Positions 1-8,281 of a DNA stretch of 64,000 bases are shown one piece after another. The position numbers were made by a program, and so were the translations under genes. The first letter of the stretch is position 1, and each line of letters begins with the position of its first letter. The stretch spans positions 1 to 64,000 of the forward strand of contig NZ_QICN01000005.1 in the NCBI RefSeq assembly GCF_003201205.1. Reading direction: 5' to 3'. Below the pieces are notes generated by a model that was not told where the DNA came from, made no database searches, and saw nothing but the letters and a program-made list of their open reading frames with translations. Source of the DNA: Sinimarinibacterium flocculans (GTDB lineage Bacteria > Pseudomonadota > Gammaproteobacteria > Nevskiales > Nevskiaceae).

Positions 1-44
1 GCCTTCTCATCTGCTCTTCCTTGGGCGCCACAGGCGCCGTCTGA

Positions 45-347
45 TTAGAGCAGAACATCACTTATCCGACTGTCCGACTTCGCGGGTCCACTTCTAGCCA
101 CGCAATACTGGTGCTGCTGGAAGCGCTGAGTGTCTACGCCCAAACCGACTCGCTGCGTCCAAACGGACAGAACGACCTCAGCCTGAACAACAAGCTTGGA
201 ACATTGCTTCGAGGCACGGCCCAACCAGGCTCGAATGCCATGCCCCGCCTGAGCGACAACGGCTTGGTCAAACTCTTTCGCTTGCTGCGGCTCACGCGGC
301 GGCTTCTGGATCTGGAAGCCGGTCTAGACAACCTGCCAGGCCGCTGA
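45..347 (+). pseudogene. Possible C-terminal remnant of an ICE ParB-like protein
   Basis: An open frame runs from just after a stop at 42-44 to a stop at 345-347, 17 bases before the next gene. The translated tail (from a GTG at 111) reads like a normal soluble protein end, with the segments LSLNNKLGTLLRG and RLSDNGLVKLFRLLRL. In this ICE family a ParB-family gene usually precedes DUF2857, so this may be its end. No good start codon or ribosome site is visible and the frame is closed at 42-44, so it is either a truncated relic or a misread. The ParB identity is inference from position only. Bases 1-44 hold nothing I recognise. Confidence 0.3.
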
Positions 348-364
348 ACCGCCAGGAGGCGATC

Positions 365-925
365 ATGTCGGCACCCCATCCTCTGAACCAAGCTGTCGTC
401 GCCCAGGCACTGCACGACTTGCGCAACGGCCAACTGCGCCGCTGCTTGGCGATGGGATTCGGGGAGAAGGAACTGGACGTGCTGAAGCAGCCGGCCGTAG
501 TTGCGGTACTCGCCAACGCCCGTGTGCCCTGGTGCTCCGTCAAGGTTAACCGGGAGATGCTGTGGCGTCTGGTCAGCCAGATCCACGACATCGAGCGGGA
601 AATCACGACGATCGATCGTATGTTGCGGCTTGGCGCCAGCACCGAGATGGTCAGCAAATTTTATGGCCTGACGCATCAGGAGGTCGCTCTGAGACGCGAC
701 ATCCTCGGACTCCCCAAGCGCAAGGGCCGGCACCCGGTGCTGAGCGAAGAGCAAGAGACCGGCCTGTGGCACGCCTGGAAGGCCGCGGTCGCAGAGCGCG
801 GCATCGCACCGGATGATGAAGCGGCGACGTTGACGCTCACGATGGACTTGGCCGAATCTCATTCATTGCCTGTGTCCGTCATCTGGGCTGCCATACGGAG
901 TTGGATCGACCAAGGACTGGCGTAG
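365..925 (+). CDS. DUF2857 domain-containing ICE protein
   Basis: A 186-residue protein matching the DUF2857 family found in the replication/partition block of PFGI-1 and SPI-7-like ICEs. The biochemical role is unknown. The C-terminal half carries a likely helix-turn-helix (around residues 95-125: GASTEMVSKFYGLTHQEVALRR, split here as GASTEMVSKFYG and LTHQEVALRR), so DNA binding is plausible but inferred. The start is supported by a good ribosome site (CAGGAGG, six bases upstream of ATG). It is followed after three bases by the STY4528-type gene, so the two are almost certainly co-transcribed. Confidence 0.8.
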   Translation: MSAPHPLNQAVVAQALHDLRNGQLRRCLAMGFGEKELDVLKQPAVVAVLANARVPWCSVKVNREMLWRLVSQIHDIEREITTIDRMLRLGASTEMVSKFYGLTHQEVALRRDILGLPKRKGRHPVLSEEQETGLWHAWKAAVAERGIAPDDEAATLTLTMDLAESHSLPVSVIWAAIRSWIDQGLA

Positions 926-928
926 ACC

Positions 929-2035
929 ATGGCGACGCTCCGCTTCGGTTCGGAAGAACCCGTCGCCCTGTCAACCGTCCTGGACAATGCACTGCGCCAT
1001 CTGGAATCTTCTCGTCGCCGCAGCGACAGCACGAGCGCATCCGCCGACGGTTTTCTGTTTAGCGGCAATCGCCATGAGAGCGTGCCTCGCGCGCTGTTTC
1101 TCGACCGGCGCTTGACGCCATTGGAGCGCAACGCCTGGCAGGTATGCCGCCTCCAACTCAACGACGACGGGCTCACCGCTTTTCCGACTTATGAGCAGCT
1201 GCGCCCCTGGCTGACGTCGATGCCCTGCGCGCCTCAGGCTTCTCACGAAACCGTGGCACGGGCTCTGACGATCCTGCGCCTGACGCGCTGGCTCAGTCTC
1301 GTGCGGCGCCGACGCGATGCCAAGACCGGACGCATCCAGGGCAACCTCTACGTGCTGCACGATGAGCCATTGAGCCCTTACGAAGCCATGCAGCTCGATC
1401 CCGACTACCTCGGCCTCGTGAGCCAAGCACTCACCCATGCCAGCAAGGCGGTCCAGCGCGTGGGCAGGCATGCCTTGCAGGAACTGGCTGACGATCCGCT
1501 GCTCGCAGGCCGCGTGCTGCCGACACGGATTCAACTGCTGGCACAACGCATAGCCGTTGACCCGCAGGACACTTATACACAGGACATGCACATTCACGAT
1601 TCCGAAGAAGGGTCCGGCAACCTTCTTCGGAATGCAGCTCCACCGTCTTCGGAGTCCGAAGCAGGCACGAAACCCCGCAAAACCGACGTTCTTCGGAATC
1701 CGAAGCGGGACCGTACTGTACTGAGTAATCGTATAAAAGCAGTACGTACAGTACCGCGCGCACACGCGATCCAGGACCTGAATCTACCCTCACGCTTCTT
1801 GAGCCTGCAGGACGAGCAACGAGCCGGCGCGCTGGTCGCCCTGCGACAGGTGGAAGCCGGTCAACAACAGGCCGTACTCGACGAGTGGGCTGCCCGCTGC
1901 AACGGCAACGCCGTGCGCAATCCGGCCGGGTATTTGTTCGGCCTCATTCAACGGGCGATTCGCGGGGAGTTCAAGGCATGGGCCAGCGAAAGCGCCAGCA
2001 GCAACACGCCTCCGTCCAAAACCTGCGACACCTGA
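929..2035 (+). CDS. STY4528-family ICE replication protein
   Basis: A 368-residue protein with the N-terminal DNA-binding-like half (residues about 45-175, with the segment FLDRRLTPLERNAWQVCR) and the conserved C-terminal helical part (QAVLDEWAARCNGN, PAGYLFGLIQRAIRGEF) seen in pathogenicity-island STY4528 proteins. The family is linked to ICE replication or maintenance, but its reaction is not established. Residues about 223-275 form a low-complexity linker encoded by a dense set of inverted repeats (1,599-1,754), noted separately. It begins three bases after DUF2857. Its last codons lie in a segment that is duplicated, in diverged form, downstream of the phospholipase D cargo gene. Confidence 0.8.
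   Translation: MATLRFGSEEPVALSTVLDNALRHLESSRRRSDSTSASADGFLFSGNRHESVPRALFLDRRLTPLERNAWQVCRLQLNDDGLTAFPTYEQLRPWLTSMPCAPQASHETVARALTILRLTRWLSLVRRRRDAKTGRIQGNLYVLHDEPLSPYEAMQLDPDYLGLVSQALTHASKAVQRVGRHALQELADDPLLAGRVLPTRIQLLAQRIAVDPQDTYTQDMHIHDSEEGSGNLLRNAAPPSSESEAGTKPRKTDVLRNPKRDRTVLSNRIKAVRTVPRAHAIQDLNLPSRFLSLQDEQRAGALVALRQVEAGQQQAVLDEWAARCNGNAVRNPAGYLFGLIQRAIRGEFKAWASESASSNTPPSKTCDT
1599..1754. repeat. Cluster of perfect inverted repeats inside the STY4528 gene
   Basis: Four dyads lie within 156 bases. A 13-bp perfect inverted repeat ATTCCGAAGAAGG (1599-1611) pairs with 1621-1633. CTTCGGA-G-TCCGAAG lies at 1647-1661 and CTTCGGA-A-TCCGAAG at 1691-1705. GTACTGTACTG (1713-1723) faces CAGTACGTACAGTAC (1740-1754). 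The heptamer TCCGAAG or its complement therefore occurs six times. Being inside a replication-protein gene, this could be an origin or initiator-binding region; that is inference. Confidence 0.75.
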
Positions 2036-2214
2036 ATTGGCTCGATCGCAGATCACGATGGACGTCCATGGCGCTATCCCCTGGGGATAGAAGGAACAAA
2101 ATGCCTTCCGAGCAGCCTGAAACTGACCTGCGCTCAATTAGCTTTGTTGACTGGCACCCTTCCGACGCGCACCGCTGCTAACGACTCGCCTTCACGGCCA
2201 ACGAATCCCTAACA
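2011..2214. repeat. Diverged junction repeat, left copy
   Basis: This segment covers the last codons of the STY4528 gene, the following intergenic DNA and what looks like the first codons of the TIGR03761 gene with its ATG changed to ACG (CTTCACGGCCAACGAA near 2190-2205). It matches 4,101-4,322 over most of its length, roughly three quarters identical by eye, with small indels. The two copies bracket the phospholipase D gene. Confidence 0.75.
2074..2090. promoter_or_regulatory. 17-bp palindrome CTATCCCC-T-GGGGATAG (copy 1)
   Basis: A perfect 8+1+8 dyad in the intergenic DNA after the STY4528 gene. The same sequence occurs at 6061-6077, and a 7+1+7 version at 4166-4180. The one-base centre argues for a dimeric protein-binding site rather than an RNA hairpin, and no T-tract follows. 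The binding protein is unknown. Confidence 0.55.
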
Positions 2215-2248
2215 AGTTGTTGAGTTTCCTTCATCGTCGGTCGCAAGG

Positions 2249-3904
2249 CTATTCACTGGGCGCGAAGAACTTCCGGCGAGCGGATTGTGCAGTGTGTCCG
2301 AAGCATGGCCGCCACCACTCATCCACCCTCAACGGCTTTGGAGGGTCGTCAGCATCACGCCACTGGAGCGATTCACGGAACGCATGATGACTGAAGAGCC
2401 GCATGAACTCGCCGAGATAGATATCGGCAACCCTCGTGTTGCCACGCGTGATGATCATGTTCTCATCGTTGTTCCGAACAGAAGCCTCGCTGAAGTTGGC
2501 GGAGCCCGCAATAACGATCGGATCATCGGAAAGAGGATCTATCAGCATGAACTTGTTGTGAACGTACCTGACATTCGAGTTGAGCCCGGATAACTTCTCC
2601 ATGACCCATCCGTCAATCTTGTTCGTCTGGATCAGGCCACCGATCGCGAACACGTTCTCGGGCATGTTGCGAAGCAATTGAATTCGCCTCTCTTCCGCGG
2701 TCCGCTCCGGACCTTCCTTCATCGGCCGCGTTTTCTTCTCCATTAGGGCGAAGCGCAGAGATGCTGTGCTTTTTTCATATACTTCCTTGAATTGATCATT
2801 CATTCCAAACGCGAAGGTCATGAACAATCCTTCCTGAGCACTCCTTGCCATATCTGCATACCACTGCAATGCATCAAGATTCCTTCGCGGGCTGAACAAA
2901 ACCGTCGTTCCAACCGGTGGCTTTCCATCGGGAAGCGGGGAAATACCCTCGACCGCTACCCTCGCCTCAGCAGTCGCAGGATCTTGTGCGAGCAGGTTCC
3001 AGTAGTCCAGAAACTTGCTAGCCACGACAGGGTCTTCGACCACATGGGCAACATTCGAATGTCCGTAGATACCACCTTCGGAAAAGTTAGTGCCTCCTGT
3101 CCATACTGACTGCGGCAAACCATCTTCCAGCTTGACGATGAACTTGTTGTGGGAGATGTAGGACTTCGGCGTCGCGCGTTCGACACAGAGGGCGCCTATG
3201 CCCGCGACATTCGTGGCTTGCTGGTTGCGGGTCCGCGGCTCATCCTTCCGTGCATCGAACACGACCTGCACGTCGACGCCTCGTTGATGTGTGTCCCGAA
3301 CCAGATTCAGAAATCGCTCGTAGTTAAACTCGTATGCCGCGATGCGCAGCGCATGTCGCCCTGCGATGCAGGAATGGAAAAACTCCTCAAGCGCTTCATT
3401 TAGTCCACGTGACAGCCATTCGAACGCCCTGCGATGCGGTACCTGCTCGGGACGGCGATTACCGAACCGGCGTACATACTCCTGAGATGCTGCCACGCCG
3501 CGATTGAAGTAGACGTCATGATCACCGGAAGCAGGGCTTTCCGTATGAATCTCGATAGTAGTCGTTGCGAACACTACTAGATCCTGGGGCGAGCCCTTCA
3601 ATGCACTGACGGTGTAGCTGTAACTGTGTCCGGGCTTGGCAGAGTAGTCCGCCCATTGGAAGCTTTGAATCGGGTGCTCTCGAGTCGAGTACAGCGACCC
3701 AGGAGGAAAGCCAGGGTCAGTCTCTGCAAAGGCCTTCATGCCAGACAGGTAGTAAGCCTCATTCTCGGTGTGGTCGACACGATGGATCGAGAATCCAAGC
3801 AGGTTGTCGCAGGCCGCTTCCGGCAAGTCGAATCCCATCATCACCACGTAGGTTCCTGCGACAGCATGAACCCGCAACCCATCGTTGACTGAGCTTGTTC
3901 GCAT
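2249..3904 (-). CDS. Phospholipase D-like protein with two HKD motifs (cargo)
   Basis: A 551-residue protein of the phospholipase D superfamily. HKD-type motifs are visible at H252-N-K254 and at H449-N-K451 with D456 in canonical spacing; the first site has no Asp at the canonical position (Glu260/Asp261 follow instead). Both are followed by the usual GGTNFSE / GSANFSE segments. Residues about 10-120 look like a beta-sandwich (fibronectin-III-like) domain. There is no signal peptide. Substrate could be phospholipid or nucleic acid. The start at 3904 is chosen because GGGGAAGGAC precedes it; an in-frame ATG 39 bases upstream is weaker. The gene opposes the backbone, looks lower in G+C, and sits between duplicated junction segments, marking it as acquired cargo. 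A defence role is possible but not shown. Confidence 0.85.
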   Translation of the reverse strand: MRTSSVNDGLRVHAVAGTYVVMMGFDLPEAACDNLLGFSIHRVDHTENEAYYLSGMKAFAETDPGFPPGSLYSTREHPIQSFQWADYSAKPGHSYSYTVSALKGSPQDLVVFATTTIEIHTESPASGDHDVYFNRGVAASQEYVRRFGNRRPEQVPHRRAFEWLSRGLNEALEEFFHSCIAGRHALRIAAYEFNYERFLNLVRDTHQRGVDVQVVFDARKDEPRTRNQQATNVAGIGALCVERATPKSYISHNKFIVKLEDGLPQSVWTGGTNFSEGGIYGHSNVAHVVEDPVVASKFLDYWNLLAQDPATAEARVAVEGISPLPDGKPPVGTTVLFSPRRNLDALQWYADMARSAQEGLFMTFAFGMNDQFKEVYEKSTASLRFALMEKKTRPMKEGPERTAEERRIQLLRNMPENVFAIGGLIQTNKIDGWVMEKLSGLNSNVRYVHNKFMLIDPLSDDPIVIAGSANFSEASVRNNDENMIITRGNTRVADIYLGEFMRLFSHHAFRESLQWRDADDPPKPLRVDEWWRPCFGHTAQSARRKFFAPSE

Positions 3905-4100
3905 GATGTCCTTCCCCGGCTTTCGGGAAACATCTTCCCACAAGCATATGGCAGCTACACGACTTGTAGCATCTACGAGTTTTGGCCTTCAATGAAACCG
4001 ACCTGCCGCGCCTGAGGTCGCGCACAGCTATCAGTAGCTTGGGAAACGCACAGAAAACCCGCACGGCTCGTGGATACGCGGATGGGCGTCTGCGCAACTA

Positions 4101-4326
4101 CTCCGTCAAAAGCCGGTGAGACCTGAATTGGCTCGATTGCGGATCACCATGGACTTCCCTGGCCTTATCCCCTGGGGATAGGTGTAACAGGCAGCCTTCC
4201 TCGCCTTTCGAAACTGGCGTCCGCTCGATGCGCTTTGTTGACTGACAGTCCTCCGGCGCACATTGACGCTGGCGACTCGCTCATTCCTCACGAGTCACCT
4301 TCATGGCCAACGAGCCTCTGCAGTTG
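4101..4326. repeat. Diverged junction repeat, right copy
   Basis: The second copy of the STY4528-end / intergenic / TIGR03761-start segment. It begins with CTCCGTCAAAAGCCGG, which resembles the coding end of STY4528 (tail TPPSK), continues through CCTGAATTGGCTCGAT and the palindrome at 4166-4180, and ends with the intact ATGGCCAACGAG start of the TIGR03761 gene. The divergence from the left copy rules out a simple target-site duplication. Confidence 0.75.
4166..4180. promoter_or_regulatory. Palindrome TATCCCC-T-GGGGATA (copy 2)
   Basis: A 7+1+7 dyad, the shortened form of the palindrome at 2074-2090 and 6061-6077. It lies about 120 bases upstream of the TIGR03761 gene. Confidence 0.5.
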
Positions 4327-5076
4327 AACCTCGGATCGCTGCGCAGCGCGATGTCATTGACGCTGCACACGCACCACGCCTCGCGTATCTGGCACGGCCG
4401 CGCCCCCGCCGAGGGGCGTCCGGGCATCATCGGGCTCAACGGCTTCATCAGCGCCATGAACAAGATGAAGCGCGGCGCCGAGCAGGATGATCCGTACTCC
4501 GACTGGTGGATGCTGCGCATCGAGGAGAAGATCGCCGATACCAAGACATGCATGCAGACGCTGCGTGAGCAAGTCGACCAGGCACTTGCCGATGTACCGC
4601 CTGCATTGAGCCTCGGGGAAAACCTCAACGTACAGCCGGTCAAGCTGCCGCTGTTCGTCAATGCACAGCTGGGCTTCATGGCGGTCTATCTGCTGGCCGA
4701 CTACGACGACCTGGCTCGCCGTTTGATCCTGGCGCACCACACGGCGCTGATCGATCGCAGCACATTGGAGCGCTGGCTCAACGACGGTGCCCATGCACTC
4801 CGCAGTCTGTTTGCACTAGCGCAGCAGTACCGCTATTCCGGGGCGACTCGCGATGACTTCGCTGCGAACAATGCCGTAGCGCGGGCGGCGCTGGAGAAGT
4901 TCGGCGCGCTTCCAAAGGACGTGCTCGAAGGCACACGCCGATCGCGCTTCGCACCACCCATCGCGCGTCGCGCCAACCGGCCAGATACAACGACTGCGCT
5001 GGCCACTGACGCGCCCGAGCCGGCGGCGACGGACGACGCGGCCGATGCGGCGCCGGATGAGGACGCCACGGCATGA
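4303..5076 (+). CDS. TIGR03761-family ICE protein
   Basis: A 257-residue protein matching the TIGR03761 family of PFGI-1-type ICEs: N-terminal LHTHHASRIWHGRAP, central DPYSDWWMLRIEEKI and LPLFVNAQLGFMAVYLLADYD (split as LPLFVNAQLG and FMAVYLLADYD). The function is unknown; it always travels with the DUF3158 and SSB genes, so a role in element replication or DNA processing is inferred. The C-terminal 45 residues are Ala/Asp-rich and probably disordered. Its stop overlaps the next start (ATGA), so translation is coupled. Confidence 0.85.
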   Translation: MANEPLQLNLGSLRSAMSLTLHTHHASRIWHGRAPAEGRPGIIGLNGFISAMNKMKRGAEQDDPYSDWWMLRIEEKIADTKTCMQTLREQVDQALADVPPALSLGENLNVQPVKLPLFVNAQLGFMAVYLLADYDDLARRLILAHHTALIDRSTLERWLNDGAHALRSLFALAQQYRYSGATRDDFAANNAVARAALEKFGALPKDVLEGTRRSRFAPPIARRANRPDTTTALATDAPEPAATDDAADAAPDEDATA

Positions 5077-5606
5077 CGACGTCGTCACACCCGGCGCGCT
5101 TCCAACCACTGGAACAAGCGGACTTCCAGCGACTGGAACACGCAGCCTACCTAAAAGGCCTTTTAAAGCCCTTTAAAGGTAAGGGGGATCTGGAGACCTG
5201 GGCCAGCCAGTGTCACGCGCTGCGCGACGATCTGATTGCACTGGCGCAGCGGCGCGTGCTGCCGCAGGTGCACAGCTACCCCTTCAGCCGGCTCGACGTG
5301 CAACTGGCCCAGCAGACCACTGGTGCAGGCACGACCTTCCTGCGCTGGCGCAACCTCGACCGCTCCTGCATGGGCGTCGCGCTATGGGAAACGCTGCTTG
5401 CCAATCCCGCGACGCCGGCATCGCTGATCGACGACCTGTATGCGATGGAGCTGCAGCGCATCGCGCTGAACATGCAGATCAGCCTCACGCACAGCATCGC
5501 CCGCCAAGCCCTGGAATGCACCAGCAGGATGTCCCAGGCCGAAGCGGTCTACCTGCGGCGTGTCCACGGACACACCGCTTCCACCACCCCCAAGGAGTCA
5601 CCATGA
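5073..5606 (+). CDS. DUF3158 family ICE protein
   Basis: A 177-residue protein of family DUF3158, with the core YPFSRLDVQLAQQTTGAGTTFLRWRN (split as YPFSRLDVQLAQ and GAGTTFLRWRN). It overlaps its neighbours by four bases on both sides, so the trio TIGR03761-DUF3158-SSB is one translationally coupled unit. No catalytic motif is seen. The function is unknown, presumably linked to ICE replication. Confidence 0.85.
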   Translation: MTTSSHPARFQPLEQADFQRLEHAAYLKGLLKPFKGKGDLETWASQCHALRDDLIALAQRRVLPQVHSYPFSRLDVQLAQQTTGAGTTFLRWRNLDRSCMGVALWETLLANPATPASLIDDLYAMELQRIALNMQISLTHSIARQALECTSRMSQAEAVYLRRVHGHTASTTPKESP

Positions 5607-6007
5607 GCACGCACTTTGTTGGCGAAGGCAACATCGGCTCTGCGCCGGAATACAGAGAATTCCCCAACGGCAACGACGAACCGCGCCGGCTGCTGCGCCT
5701 GAACGTGTATTTCGACAACCCCGTTCCGACCAAAGACGGAGAGTTCGAGGATCGCGGCGGCTACTGGGCGCCGGTCGAGCTGTGGCATCGCGACGCCGAA
5801 CACTGGCAGACGCTGTACCAGAAGGGCATGCGCGTCCTCGTTGTCGGCCGCACGGAACGCGATCCGTGGACAGACAGTGAGGGGAATCCGCGCGAAACCT
5901 GGCAGATCAACGCTCGCAGCGTCGGCATCCTGCCGTATCGCATCGAATCCGTAACGCTCAGCCCGAAACCTTCCAACGCCGGTTCGCAACCACCGGACGA
6001 GCAGTAG
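5603..6007 (+). CDS. ssb: Single-stranded DNA-binding protein (ICE type)
   Basis: A 134-residue OB-fold protein of the ICE single-stranded-DNA-binding family: MSTHFVGEGNIGSAPEYREF, then WAPVELWHRD and KGMRVLVVGRTERDPW, typical of an SSB core. It lacks the long acidic tail and final DDDIPF of chromosomal SSB, as usual for ICE versions. It would coat the single strand made during ICE replication or transfer. The start is set by AAGGAG eight bases upstream and the ATGA overlap with DUF3158. A strong stem-loop follows the stop. Confidence 0.85.
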   Translation: MSTHFVGEGNIGSAPEYREFPNGNDEPRRLLRLNVYFDNPVPTKDGEFEDRGGYWAPVELWHRDAEHWQTLYQKGMRVLVVGRTERDPWTDSEGNPRETWQINARSVGILPYRIESVTLSPKPSNAGSQPPDEQ

Positions 6008-6017
6008 GTGCCGCACA

Positions 6018-6047
6018 AGGGCGACTGCGGTTGCTTGCAGTCGCCCT
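6018..6047 (+). terminator. Strong hairpin after ssb
   Basis: An 11-bp perfect stem (AGGGCGACTGC, loop of eight, GCAGTCGCCCT) starts ten bases after the ssb stop. There is no T-run after it, so it may be a weak terminator or an RNA-protecting hairpin. Confidence 0.5.
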
Positions 6048-6060
6048 CGCTGCGCCAGAG

Positions 6061-6077
6061 CTATCCCCTGGGGATAG
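6061..6077. promoter_or_regulatory. 17-bp palindrome CTATCCCC-T-GGGGATAG (copy 3)
   Basis: Identical to 2074-2090. It lies between the ssb hairpin and the topoisomerase gene, about 190 bases upstream of the topB start. Confidence 0.55.
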
Positions 6078-6268
6078 CGCCAGCGACGTCCACCGCGTTC
6101 CACTCGCCTGTCGGTGACGACGCTCCCGCGCGGCATGCCGCCGGCCATTCATGATCTGCCCCGACAAACCGGCCCCCCGCCCTTCCGCCTTCCTTGCGGT
6201 TCGCCGCCCCTCAGATGGACATGCTGAGGTACATCCGATGAGCCGAACATTCACGAGGAGACGGCCTG

Positions 6269-8281
6269 ATGCGCTTGTATCTGTGCGAGAAGCCTTCGCA
6301 GGGCAAGGACATCGCGAAGGTACTTGGCGCCAAGCAGCGCGGCGATGGTTGCTACAACGGGGCCGGCGTCGTCGTGACCTGGTGCATCGGTCATCTGGTC
6401 GAAGCGGTTCCGCCCGAGGGCTACGGCGAACAGTACAAGCACTGGTCCATCGAGCAGCTTCCCATTATTCCCGAGCACTGGCGTGTCGAGGTCAAGGCCA
6501 AGACCGTCACGCAATTCAAGATCGTCAAGCAGTTCGTCGGTCAAGCCAGCGCGTTGGTGATTGCTACAGACGCCGACCGCGAGGGCGAAATGATCGCCCG
6601 CGAGATCGTCGAACTGTGCAACTACCGCGGCCCGATCCAGCGACTGTGGCTGTCGGCGCTCAACGACGCGTCGATCCGCAAGGCCCTGGGCGCATTGAAG
6701 CCATCGGGCGAGACGCTGCCGCTATACCACTCAGCATTGGCCCGCTCGCGCGCAGACTGGCTGATCGGCATGAACCTGAGCCGGTTGTTCACCGTACTCG
6801 GGCGTCGAGCCGGTTACTCCGGTGTGCTTTCGGTGGGCCGGGTACAGACACCGACGCTGAAGCTGGTCGTGGATCGCGATCGTGAGATCGCACGCTTCGT
6901 TTCGGTGCCGTATTGGGCCATTGAGGTCACGCTATCGGCGAGCGGCCAGTCTTTCGTCTCAAGCTGGCTTCCGCCGCAAGGCTGCACCGACGACGCCGGC
7001 CGTTGTGTACAGCAGCTGGTGGCGCAGCAGGCCGCTGAGCGCATGCGTGCCGCAGGCATGGCGCAGGTGGTCTCGGTCGAGACCGAGCGCGTGCGCGAGG
7101 GGCCGCCGCTACCGTTTGATCTCGGGACTTTGCAGGAAGTGTGTTCGCGCCAGTTGGGCCTCGACGTGCAGGAGACGCTGGACATCGCGCAGTCCCTCTA
7201 CGAGACGCACAAGGCGACAACCTATCCCCGCTCGGACTCTGGCTACCTGCCCGAAAGCATGCTGGTCGAAGTGCCCGCGGTGCTCTATGCCGTGCTCACC
7301 ACTGATCCCAGCCTGCGCCCGCTGATCGATCGGCTCGACCGCACCCAGCGTTCGCGTGCATGGAACGACAGCAAGGTGACGGCTCACCACGGCATCATTC
7401 CCACGCTGGAACCCACCAAGCTCTCCGCCATGAACGAGAAGGAGCTGGCCGTCTATCGACTGATCCGGGCGCACTACCTCGCGCAGTTCCTGCCGCCTCA
7501 CGAATTCGAGCGCACTACCGCGCGGTTAGCGTGCGGCGGCCAGGCACTGCAAGCCATCGGCAAGCAGGTCATCGTTGCCGGCTGGCGGCAGGTGCTGGCC
7601 ACGCCGGAAGCAGACGACGCGGACGGAGAATCGCAGCTCGGTCAGGTCTTGCCCCCCTTACACGAGGGCCTGCCGTGCCAGGTCGATCTGGTCGATCTGA
7701 AGGCGTTGAAGACGCTGCCTCCGAAGCCCTACACCCAGGGTGAACTCGTGAAAGCGATGAAGGGTGTCGCCAAGCTGGTCACCGACCCACGCCTGAAGCA
7801 GAAACTCAAGGACACCACCGGTATCGGCACCGAGGCCACGCGCGCCAGCATCATCAACGGCCTGCTCGGCCGTGGGTATCTGCTGAAGAAGGGGCGCGCC
7901 ATTCGTGCGTCCGATGCCGCCTTCACGCTCATTGACGCGGTGCCGGCGGCGATCGCTGATCCGGGTACGACGGCGATCTGGGAACAGGCGCTGGACATGA
8001 TCGAGGCTGGCCAGATGACGCTGGACACTTTCATCGCCAAGCAATCCAACTGGGTGGCGCAGCTCGTGCAGCAGTACCGTGGCGCGACACTCTCGATCAA
8101 ACTGCCGCCATCGCCCGCCTGCCCTCAGTGTGGCTCGCCGATGCGTCAGCGCCCGGGCAAGAACGGGGCGTTCTGGTCATGCAGCCGCTATCCCGACTGC
8201 AAGGGCACGCAGCCCATCGAATCCTTGGCCGGCAAGCACGGCGCACCGCGCAAGCGTCGCGCTGCATCCAAGGCGTCCTGA
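6269..8281 (+). CDS. topB: DNA topoisomerase III (ICE-encoded)
   Basis: A 670-residue type IA topoisomerase. The N-terminal TOPRIM domain starts RLYLCEKPSQGKDIAKVLG and contains ATDADREGEMIARE. The active-site tyrosine is Y319 in ATTYPRSDSGYLPE. A C-terminal zinc finger is visible (CPQCGSPM...CSRYPDC). Such enzymes decatenate replication or transfer intermediates; the ICE copies form a distinct TraE/TopB-like group. The start follows GAGGAGACGGCCTG. It stands alone after a 261-base leader. Confidence 0.95.
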   Translation: MRLYLCEKPSQGKDIAKVLGAKQRGDGCYNGAGVVVTWCIGHLVEAVPPEGYGEQYKHWSIEQLPIIPEHWRVEVKAKTVTQFKIVKQFVGQASALVIATDADREGEMIAREIVELCNYRGPIQRLWLSALNDASIRKALGALKPSGETLPLYHSALARSRADWLIGMNLSRLFTVLGRRAGYSGVLSVGRVQTPTLKLVVDRDREIARFVSVPYWAIEVTLSASGQSFVSSWLPPQGCTDDAGRCVQQLVAQQAAERMRAAGMAQVVSVETERVREGPPLPFDLGTLQEVCSRQLGLDVQETLDIAQSLYETHKATTYPRSDSGYLPESMLVEVPAVLYAVLTTDPSLRPLIDRLDRTQRSRAWNDSKVTAHHGIIPTLEPTKLSAMNEKELAVYRLIRAHYLAQFLPPHEFERTTARLACGGQALQAIGKQVIVAGWRQVLATPEADDADGESQLGQVLPPLHEGLPCQVDLVDLKALKTLPPKPYTQGELVKAMKGVAKLVTDPRLKQKLKDTTGIGTEATRASIINGLLGRGYLLKKGRAIRASDAAFTLIDAVPAAIADPGTTAIWEQALDMIEAGQMTLDTFIAKQSNWVAQLVQQYRGATLSIKLPPSPACPQCGSPMRQRPGKNGAFWSCSRYPDCKGTQPIESLAGKHGAPRKRRAASKAS

